From Oscillospiraceae bacterium (lineage in GTDB: Bacteria; Bacillota_A; Clostridia; Oscillospirales; Ruminococcaceae), in assembly GCA_017523995.1 (NCBI GenBank), contig JAFWUX010000203.1:1-19940 (forward strand): DNA of 19,940 nt, read 5' to 3'. Of the stretch, positions 1 to 5,752 are shown one piece after another; position 1 is the stretch's first letter; each line of letters begins with the position of its first letter. The notes under the pieces were generated by a model that saw only the letters and a program-made list of their open reading frames with translations, was not told the DNA's origin and did no database searches. The translations under genes were made by a program, and so were the position numbers.

Positions 1-177
1 GCTTTCCAATTCTGGTGCTTCGTATTTTTTTGGAAGGAATCTGTCACCTATCATTGACATTCCTACAAGAGAAGGAATCTTTTGTGAAACGGTCTTCTTG
101 CCGGAGTGCTTTAGATCAATGCAGGCGGGCGCTGCCCGCTTATAGCACATTCTCCTGCAAAACACAAGAGCGCTTTT

Positions 178-212
178 GAAATTAGAAACGAGAAATGAGA
201 AATTAGAAATTG
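178..212 (+). repeat. Short tandem heptamer repeat (GAAAYKR x5)
   Basis: Five consecutive 7-bp units (GAAATTA, GAAACGA, GAAATGA, GAAATTA, GAAATTG) are seen directly. The array is followed at 217-231 by a small perfect hairpin (ATCCGC, loop TGC, GCGGAT) and a T-rich stretch, then by the dispersed element at 237. It is non-coding; the short open frames across it show no protein-like character. It may be the left part of a larger dispersed element, but only this one copy of the heptamer array is present in the window. Confidence 0.7.
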
Positions 213-236
213 CGGTATCCGCTGCGCGGATGATTT

Positions 237-352
237 TATTGATGTACCAATTAAATCTTGAAGAATAGATGCGCAGGATTTTTGTCGTGAGACAAGGCAG
301 AAAACCGCCGCCCTGTTGCGCAAAACAGAGCGGCGGTTTCTGATTCTGTATC
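237..352 (+). repeat. Dispersed ~115-bp intergenic element, copy 1
   Basis: Positions 237-308 match 19801-19872 in the same orientation with only two differences (287 and 304). Beyond that the similarity weakens but continues: both copies carry a GC-rich hairpin with CGCAA in or beside its loop, then TTTCTRA and GTATC, ending near 352 and 19912. The core contains a small hairpin (TTGTC...GACAA at about 282-296). The first 300 bases of the window contain no gene; a hairpin GCGGGC-GCT-GCCCGC lies at 125-139. The element is unidentified; possibilities are a MITE-like sequence, a structured RNA, or a repeat carrying a terminator. Confidence 0.8.
302..339 (-). terminator. Intrinsic terminator-like hairpin after the sigma/anti-sigma operon
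   Basis: A 10-bp perfect GC-rich stem (302-311 with 330-339) is extended after one mismatch by 5 bp (313-317 with 324-328) around a 6-base loop. Read on the minus strand it lies 23 bases after the stop of the anti-sigma gene and is followed by TTTTCTG. The U-run is short, so the termination role is inferred. The same hairpin is the right part of the dispersed element. Confidence 0.6.
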
Positions 353-362
353 GGGGAACGGC

Positions 363-2177
363 TTACTTTACCATCAGGATAAATTCCTGACTGAAGATGA
401 TATCCTTTTCGGTGTCGGAAGTATCAGCGGCGTGGTAGTCAATCAGGAATGACAGCTGCTTGCCGCGCGGCGATTCCGTCAGATTGACCTTACTCATATC
501 AATCTGCATCGAATAGCGCATCGGAACACAATTCTCTGCTGTCGGATCGGGCGTGAATGCTGCGATTGCTTTCGGAATCGAAGAAGGATACACTACATTT
601 GTCTCGGGATCAACATAGTCCTTGAATTCATAAGGCTCAGTGATTACAATATTCTCCCCCTCGGTTTTTTCGTACATGAGCGGATCATCAAAGACCGGTT
701 CCGGCCGGATGTCGATCGAGATATTCTGATTCTTCACAGTCTCATCCGGTGTCCACGCAAAGGTGACGTTCAGCATATTGTTTTCATCCGGCGAGATTTC
801 CTCTCCGATGCCTTTCAGCTCTTTGCCGTTCACCAGCAGCTTTACATAGCGGCTGTAAACTGCGACCTGCTCAAACTCCGCACGCGCCTCTGCTGTTGTG
901 TCCGGATAATAGTCCGCAATGGCGTCCACCGGTTCACCTGTCTGTGAATCCCGCGCGCCATATACAACACACGGTACGTCTGCCGGTGCCTTGCGCGGCA
1001 CGGCGATGAAATCATTTTCGGATTGTTCTGCTGCGGGTTCTGTTTCCGGTGTTTCGGCTTCTGCTGTCTGCACATTTGCTTCCGGTGTGAATTTTGTCAG
1101 ATCCAGCGGACGTTCAAACGCTGCAAAGCTGTATTCGATGCCGGTGCCTGCTGATTCGCGGTATCCGATGATACCGTCCTTGACAGCGATCTTCGTTGCC
1201 GTGCCGTCATCAATACTTGTAAAAGTGATGTCAAATGACTGCTCGCCGAAGTCAGTATAGGAATTGTTCTCATCATTGCCGGTCTCGTAAGAATCACTGA
1301 AAAAGATCATGCCGAACGGTGTGACTGCATAGCGCGTCATCTTCGGATCCATGCCAAGCTTCAATGCGCCGTTTCCTTTGTAGAATGTTTCAAAGATGTT
1401 GTTGAAACCGGTTTCTTCTGTCAGCGGATATTCCGTACTGACAAAATCGAGCGGCTCTCTTGCAGCTTCGATGTCCGTATCAGAAGTCGGAATCGCTGCA
1501 CGCACACACATTGTTTTGTCTGCCCGGAAGAACGGGACGCCGGAAGTATTGATGACTCTGCCATAGCAATGCCATGCGCCGTCCTCGAGGGTATGTTCTG
1601 CATCCGGAATCGTTCCGCAGCCTTCAAAATGATCGGTCCAGCCGCCGCCGAAAACTTCAGCAGTCATACGCGGGAACTCGTGCTGGAACTGCTCCCAGTT
1701 TTGCCCCTTCAGCGGTGTCACGTCATAGAAATAATAAAGCACCCAGTCGCAGCCGGTGACAGCTTTCAGCTCGACGCGCCAGTCTTCATCCTCGGCGGAA
1801 ACGCCCTCGAAATCCCTGCCGAAACCGGTGAAGTCAAAATCGCAGGGCTCGCCGGTCAGCGCGGTATAATACGCCTGCATGCGGTCAACATAGCAGGGAA
1901 CTGCGGCATTTTCGGATGCCGCGGAAAGTTCGATCTCCGATTCGATTTCTGTGGCGGCAGGCGGATTGAGCGCCTGATTTCTGCCGTGCAGCAGCAGATA
2001 GCCGCCGCCGACATTCGCAGCCAGCAGTGCCGCTGCAATCGCGGTGCCTGCGATCTTTCCGCTGCGCTTCGTCACATGAATATGTTTTTGCTGTGCCATA
2101 TTGAGAACCTCCTGTTTGCAGGCAGGATCGTGCCGGAGCTTATCCATTGCGCTGCAATATTGCTGAATTCGTTTCAT
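363..2177 (-). CDS. Membrane-anchored putative anti-sigma factor with a large extracytoplasmic region
   Basis: This 604-residue protein is encoded directly after an ECF sigma factor and overlaps it by 38 nt, the usual arrangement for a cognate anti-sigma factor. Residues 1-41 are polar and basic (cytoplasmic by the positive-inside rule), 42-63 form one transmembrane helix rich in Ala/Gly/Leu, and the remaining ~540 residues should lie outside. A Glu/Thr/Ala-rich low-complexity linker falls about 60% of the way along and appears to separate two extracytoplasmic domains. The start was chosen at the ATG at 2177 because GGAGAGGAG lies 7 bases upstream; an in-frame start at 2201 has no such site. 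I do not recognise the outer domains, and there is no HxxxCxxC zinc motif in the N-terminus, so anti-sigma activity is inferred from position and topology only. Confidence 0.75.
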   Translation of the reverse strand: MKRIQQYCSAMDKLRHDPACKQEVLNMAQQKHIHVTKRSGKIAGTAIAAALLAANVGGGYLLLHGRNQALNPPAATEIESEIELSAASENAAVPCYVDRMQAYYTALTGEPCDFDFTGFGRDFEGVSAEDEDWRVELKAVTGCDWVLYYFYDVTPLKGQNWEQFQHEFPRMTAEVFGGGWTDHFEGCGTIPDAEHTLEDGAWHCYGRVINTSGVPFFRADKTMCVRAAIPTSDTDIEAAREPLDFVSTEYPLTEETGFNNIFETFYKGNGALKLGMDPKMTRYAVTPFGMIFFSDSYETGNDENNSYTDFGEQSFDITFTSIDDGTATKIAVKDGIIGYRESAGTGIEYSFAAFERPLDLTKFTPEANVQTAEAETPETEPAAEQSENDFIAVPRKAPADVPCVVYGARDSQTGEPVDAIADYYPDTTAEARAEFEQVAVYSRYVKLLVNGKELKGIGEEISPDENNMLNVTFAWTPDETVKNQNISIDIRPEPVFDDPLMYEKTEGENIVITEPYEFKDYVDPETNVVYPSSIPKAIAAFTPDPTAENCVPMRYSMQIDMSKVNLTESPRGKQLSFLIDYHAADTSDTEKDIIFSQEFILMVK

Positions 2178-2646
2178 CAGTAAACTCCTCTCCAAGCGCA
2201 TGTTTCAACAGCTTACGTGCCCTGTAAAGCTGTGTCTGAATTGCGGTTTCAGATTTTCCGTTCATCTTTGCGATCTCCGCGACGGAATAGCCCTCGTAAT
2301 AATAGAGGTGGATCACGGAGCGATATTTTGCCGGCAGATTCATGACGGCGTGCCAGACCTCGCTCTCCTCCGGTGATTCAAATATGATATTCGCGTCCTC
2401 CAAAGGGACGGTGAACCGGTATCGGAATGAGCGGAGCAGATCCTTTGCAAGATTAATCGTCACGCGCATGATCCATGCGGTCTCGTGGGATTCGGAATCA
2501 AAACTCTTTCCGCATGTAAAGCGCTTGAGGAACACCTCAGAGGTGAGATCCTCCGCGTCTGCGCGGTTTTTGGTATATGCATAGGCTAAGCGATAAACGG
2601 ATTCGTGATATTTGTCATAGATTTGTTCCATTTCGTCCGGATTCAC
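2140..2646 (-). CDS. ECF-type RNA polymerase sigma factor (sigma-70 family)
   Basis: The 168-residue protein has the two-domain ECF architecture. Sigma-70 region 2 spans about residues 8-72 (YDKYHESVYRLAYAYTKN, then AEDLTSEVF and the promoter-melting stretch ending NLAKDLLRS). Region 4 spans about 100-151, with a helix-turn-helix (YSVAEIAKMNGKSETAIQTQL) that should read the -35 element. The start is a GTG at 2646 with GAGGTGAG 8 bases upstream; the internal ATG at 2631 lacks a comparable site. It is the first gene of a two-gene operon with the membrane protein whose start overlaps its end. It probably directs core polymerase to an envelope or extracellular stress regulon and is held at the membrane by its neighbour. 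The regulon and the inducing signal cannot be read from the sequence. Confidence 0.93.
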   Translation of the reverse strand: MNPDEMEQIYDKYHESVYRLAYAYTKNRADAEDLTSEVFLKRFTCGKSFDSESHETAWIMRVTINLAKDLLRSFRYRFTVPLEDANIIFESPEESEVWHAVMNLPAKYRSVIHLYYYEGYSVAEIAKMNGKSETAIQTQLYRARKLLKHALGEEFTDETNSAILQRNG

Positions 2647-2694
2647 GGGGGGTACTCACCTCGGTTCTGATTGGAATGTGTATGTGAATAGAAG

Positions 2695-2724
2695 CGCCTC
2701 TATATTGTAAACGATTGAGAGGCG
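2695..2724. promoter_or_regulatory. Inverted repeat upstream of the sigma factor gene (possible operator)
   Basis: Perfect 7-bp arms CGCCTCT (2695-2701) and AGAGGCG (2718-2724) flank 16 bases. On the minus strand the interior contains TTTACAAT, which could be part of a promoter for the sigma operon. The 302-base gap 2647-2948 holds no gene; apart from this repeat and the hairpin at 2895-2928 I saw only an AT-rich stretch. No convincing -35/-10 pair was found for either flanking gene. Confidence 0.35.
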
Positions 2725-2894
2725 GAAAATATCACAGAATTCTGAATTTTTTTCATTTTGATTTTTAGCTGACCGGATTTGCACGATTCTGCACATTTTC
2801 AACACAGCAAAAAATACCAGAAGAAAATAGCATAAACGCTCCGTCGCCGCATATACTACTTTCGCAGACGCGGCAGTGATTCCGGCGCAGCTCC

Positions 2895-2928
2895 TTTGCA
2901 GCGCATGATCCCTCCCGTGCGCTGCAAA
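2895..2928 (+). promoter_or_regulatory. Strong hairpin in the 5' leader of the DUF378 gene
   Basis: A perfect 11-bp inverted repeat, TTTGCAGCGCA (2895-2905) and TGCGCTGCAAA (2918-2928), encloses a 12-base loop containing CCCTCCC. It ends 10 bases before the GAGG ribosome site (2939-2942) of the downstream gene. No T-run follows, so it is unlike a terminator. It could be an RNA control hairpin, an mRNA stabiliser, or a DNA operator. Confidence 0.5.
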
Positions 2929-2948
2929 TCCACGAAATGAGGAATCAA

Positions 2949-3161
2949 ATGATGTGGGATAAACTTGCTCTGGTACTGCTGGTCATCGGCGGTATCAACT
3001 GGGGGCTTGTCGGTATCTTTGAACTCGATCTCGTCGCATGGATGTTCGGCGGTGCCGCGTCCGTTGTGAGCAGGCTGATCTACATTCTGGTGGCAATTTC
3101 TGCCGTCTGGTGTATTTCGTTCCTGTTCCGCGACCGCTCTCCTGTGCGCGCCGAGGTCTGA
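2949..3161 (+). CDS. DUF378 family small membrane protein
   Basis: The 70-residue protein has two hydrophobic helices, about residues 5-25 and 41-60, joined by a short acidic loop. The motif VIGGINWGLVG at 12-22 is the hallmark of the DUF378 family (YuzA-like), whose function is unknown. The ATG at 2949 was chosen because GAGG lies 6 bases upstream and the protein then begins directly before the first helix, as usual in the family; the ATG at 2937 has no ribosome site. The short C-terminal tail carries Arg residues and is likely cytoplasmic. The gene is monocistronic: a hairpin leader lies upstream and a strong terminator 26 bases downstream. Confidence 0.9.
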   Translation: MMWDKLALVLLVIGGINWGLVGIFELDLVAWMFGGAASVVSRLIYILVAISAVWCISFLFRDRSPVRAEV

Positions 3162-3187
3162 CGCAATCCCGTCCCCCCTTTCTCATG

Positions 3188-3230
3188 CGCCCTGTATGCG
3201 GATTCGCCCGCGTGCAGGGCGTCCTTTTTT
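3188..3230 (+). terminator. Intrinsic terminator after the DUF378 gene
   Basis: The outer stem CGCCCTG (3188-3194) pairs with CAGGGCG (3215-3221), with an inner GCGG/CCGC pairing, followed by six T residues (3225-3230). It lies 26 bases past the stop codon. Confidence 0.85.
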
Positions 3231-3314
3231 GATTCGTCAGAATCCGACACCTGTTCTTTCACGATATGCCCAAAATTTGCGGAAAGATTCGTACAGATTG
3301 ACAAAAAGTTCCGT

Positions 3315-3348
3315 TTGACTTGCGTTTTTGATGAAAATATGATATACT
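3315..3348 (+). promoter_or_regulatory. Overlapping sigma-A promoters for the epimerase gene
   Basis: Two overlapping candidates, each with a 17-base spacer, are visible: TTGACT (3315-3320) with TATGAT (3338-3343), and TTGCGT (3320-3325) with TATACT (3343-3348). AGGAGG at 3391-3396 lies 13 bases before the ATG at 3410. Confidence 0.75.
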
Positions 3349-3409
3349 AAAGTGAATCATTGGATTACTATAAATATATAGAACTGAGTAAGGAGGATAA
3401 ATCTGTATC

Positions 3410-4414
3410 ATGAATGCGACACAGCAAACTACCCTCAACGGTACGCCCTGCATCATGCTTTCCGCCGGCGGATATGAGGCTTATATTGCCTATGAGATCG
3501 GTTCAAATGTCATCCGCCTTCGGGATGTAAAGCACAATATTGATGTTTTTCGCTATTCTCCGGATAACACCGCTGAATCCCTGATGCAGTCCGCTGAGGT
3601 CTGGGGACTGCCGACGCTCTATCTCCCGAACCGCTTTGCTGACGGCATCCTGAAAACCTCGGATGCTGTCTATCAGCTGCCGGTCAATGAGGCTGAGCCC
3701 TATCACAACCATATCCACGGTTTCCTGCACAAGCGCGTACATACCGTCATTTCGCATCACGCGGACGAAAACTGCGCAGTTGTGAAAACCGCATATGACT
3801 ACGATGAAAAGGATCCGTTCTTCCAGTATCTGCCGCTGCGCTTCCGCGTGGAGCTGACCTTTACGCTGAGCGAATACGGTCTGGAACACAAGATCGCGAT
3901 GATCAATCTTTCGGAAAAGGCACTGCCGATCTCCATTGCAACGCACACCACCATTCAGGCTCCGTTCCTTGACGGCGCAAAACCTGAGGATATGCGCCTG
4001 ATGGTTCCGATCGGAAAGCGCTGCGAACTCAATGAGCGCTGCCTGCCGACCGAGCGTCTGCTCGACCTGAAGCTCTCCGATCTCGAATACAAGAACGGCA
4101 CAAAATGCCCGGTGCTCCAGAACCTCGATAACGATATGTATCAGGCGGAAGCCGGCAAGCTGGACGGTCAGGATTTCTACGGCGCAATCGTTGAAGATGA
4201 ACCCTCCGGCAGAAAAATCTGCTATGAGGTCAGCCCCGAATACAAGTTCTGGATCATCTGGAATGACAAGGGCTTCAACGGTTACTTCTGTCCGGAACCG
4301 ATGACCGCGATGATCGACGCGCCGAATCTCAATCTGCCGCCGGAGGTCACAGGCTATCAGGAGCTCAGACCGCACTGCGCATTTGAGGCGAATCAGCGGT
4401 TCTTCACCGTCTGA
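3410..4414 (+). CDS. Aldose 1-epimerase (galactose mutarotase-like) family protein
   Basis: The 334-residue soluble protein is of the size expected for the galactose-mutarotase-like beta-sandwich fold. It carries the family's landmark pieces in order: PNRFADG at 73-79 (sugar-binding Arg), HIHGFLH at 101-107, a candidate catalytic-acid His in THTT at 178-181, and YQELRPH at 316-322, whose E318 is the candidate catalytic base. The expected reaction is interconversion of alpha and beta anomers of an aldose, though mutarotase-like proteins can act on other hexose derivatives; the substrate is unknown. The gene has its own promoter and is followed after 28 nt by a small lipoprotein gene, so the two are probably co-transcribed. 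No sugar transporter or kinase is adjacent, which leaves the pathway open. Confidence 0.82.
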   Translation: MNATQQTTLNGTPCIMLSAGGYEAYIAYEIGSNVIRLRDVKHNIDVFRYSPDNTAESLMQSAEVWGLPTLYLPNRFADGILKTSDAVYQLPVNEAEPYHNHIHGFLHKRVHTVISHHADENCAVVKTAYDYDEKDPFFQYLPLRFRVELTFTLSEYGLEHKIAMINLSEKALPISIATHTTIQAPFLDGAKPEDMRLMVPIGKRCELNERCLPTERLLDLKLSDLEYKNGTKCPVLQNLDNDMYQAEAGKLDGQDFYGAIVEDEPSGRKICYEVSPEYKFWIIWNDKGFNGYFCPEPMTAMIDAPNLNLPPEVTGYQELRPHCAFEANQRFFTV

Positions 4415-4442
4415 GCGACAAACGCGAAAAGAGGGTGCTCGC

Positions 4443-4634
4443 ATGAAACACGCAGATAAAAAGAAACTCACTTCGATGCTCTGCGTCAGTGTACTTTCCG
4501 TCTCAAGCTTTTTCGGCTGTGCATACGGCCCCGCTCCGGACGAATCGTTAGTCGAGAATTATTCGCTTGATCTCAGCGCCTTCGCGGAGACCGCAGAAAA
4601 CACAACGGAAACAGAATTGCCCCCGCAAATGTAA
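4443..4634 (+). CDS. Very small putative lipoprotein
   Basis: This 63-residue product has a basic N-terminus (KHADKKK), a hydrophobic stretch to residue 24, then FFGC with Cys26 as the candidate lipidation site. The lipobox is imperfect because positions -3 and -2 are Phe. The mature part is about 38 residues, acidic, rich in Thr/Glu/Ala, and has no recognisable domain. The start at 4443 was chosen because it gives the signal peptide and has GAGGGTG just upstream; the longer frame from 4383 lies inside the preceding gene. It sits 28 nt after the epimerase gene and shares its terminator. The function is unknown. Confidence 0.6.
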   Translation: MKHADKKKLTSMLCVSVLSVSSFFGCAYGPAPDESLVENYSLDLSAFAETAENTTETELPPQM

Positions 4635-4640
4635 ACAAAC

Positions 4641-4676
4641 AAAGCCGCTTCAATCAACTGATTGGAGCGGCTTTTT
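4641..4676. terminator. Bidirectional intrinsic terminator between convergent genes
   Basis: A 14-bp stem with one G-T wobble (4641-4654 with 4661-4674) encloses a 6-base loop and runs into TTTTT on the plus strand. On the minus strand the stem is followed by TTTG TTTG. It sits between the lipoprotein stop and the WYL gene stop, so it can serve both. Confidence 0.85.
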
Positions 4677-4696
4677 GATATCCATATAAAGTGCGG

Positions 4697-5752
4697 TCAG
4701 TAATCCAGCGGAGAGACGTCAATCCTGTAGCGCTCAGCCAGATTTGATGCAACCGCAGCAAGCTCGGCGCGTAACGATGCGGGGGACAGCACAGTCACAT
4801 ATTTGCCGTACTGCAATGCCCAGTGCTGCATTGCCGTCGGGTGCACATGCACCGTGATCTGCATCAGGTTGCTGGCGGGTGCGGTTTCGATCTTGAGATC
4901 GGTGCCGAACCAGTCCAGCACATCCCCGAGAATACGTCTTTCCGCAAGAAAACAGATCTCCTCCGCCTCACCGCTGTACATATAAAGCTGTTCGGCAAGC
5001 AGATCGGGGAGCTTTGCGGGTTCTTCGAGAGCCTCAACCGGCAGGCGTGAGAAATCCTCGTGCAGCGTCATCTCCATCATGCGGTCAATGCGGTAATTGG
5101 AGCGCGTGCGGTAGGGCTCCTTGCAGCAGATCAGATAGTATCTGCCGTGCGAGACCACAATCTCATACGGGCTGACAAGATACTCGCGGACAGAACCGTC
5201 TTCGCGCGTGCGCGGGTGCAGTTCGGGTTCGCCAACTGCATTGAGCACATAGCTGCCGTAATTGAAGCTGACCATGCAGTTGCGGTTCATCGCTTCGCAG
5301 AGCAGCTCAACCGAAAAGAGCATCTGCTGCGCAGGCGGTGTGTGCAGATAGGTGATGGGATATAATGCAGTCTGCTTCGGAAAGCTCGGCGGTGCAAACT
5401 GCATGAGTTTTTTTGTAAGGGATTCGCGCTGCGCATCCGGAATCGACGGCATGCCCAAGAGCATATCACAGAGCAGGCGAAGCTCGCTGACCTCAAACTG
5501 CGGTTCGAGATACCAGTCCGTGAGCATGGTTTCCTCGGAGCCGTCCGGCTGGATACGCTGCTTTTTTGTTGCATTGAGCGGGTATCCGGCTTCAATCAGA
5601 TCATCAAGATAGGATTTCAGCGTTCTGCGGTTCAGCCGCACACCGTAGCGCGCAAGCATCCGTTCGGAAAGCGCCTGCTGCGAGAGCCGGTGTTCTTCAT
5701 CGGTCTCCTCACGCAGGATTGTCAGCAGTTGAAAGATCGCCTGTCCTTTCAC
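4697..5752 (-). CDS. WYL-domain transcriptional regulator
   Basis: The 351-residue protein has an N-terminal winged helix-turn-helix of the HTH_11 kind (about residues 1-60; LSQQALSERM and RRTLKSYLDDL), a central WYL domain (about 150-240) with YLVSPYEIVVSHGRYYLICC and the following SNYRIDRM, and a C-terminal WCX-like region (about 255-345). WYL domains bind nucleic acid or nucleotide ligands and tune transcription, often of envelope, DNA-damage or defence genes. The start is a GTG at 5752 that overlaps the stop of the upstream LCP gene in the tetranucleotide GTGA, with GGAGAGGTGA about 7 bases upstream, so translation is likely coupled. The pairing suggests a link to cell-wall polymer ligation, but no target site could be identified. 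Confidence 0.9.
   Translation of the reverse strand: MKGQAIFQLLTILREETDEEHRLSQQALSERMLARYGVRLNRRTLKSYLDDLIEAGYPLNATKKQRIQPDGSEETMLTDWYLEPQFEVSELRLLCDMLLGMPSIPDAQRESLTKKLMQFAPPSFPKQTALYPITYLHTPPAQQMLFSVELLCEAMNRNCMVSFNYGSYVLNAVGEPELHPRTREDGSVREYLVSPYEIVVSHGRYYLICCKEPYRTRSNYRIDRMMEMTLHEDFSRLPVEALEEPAKLPDLLAEQLYMYSGEAEEICFLAERRILGDVLDWFGTDLKIETAPASNLMQITVHVHPTAMQHWALQYGKYVTVLSPASLRAELAAVASNLAERYRIDVSPLDY

Noticed and set aside
111..323. A 70-codon minus-strand frame at the left end
   Set aside because: It translates the heptamer array and the dispersed element, has no ribosome site, and shows no protein-like features.
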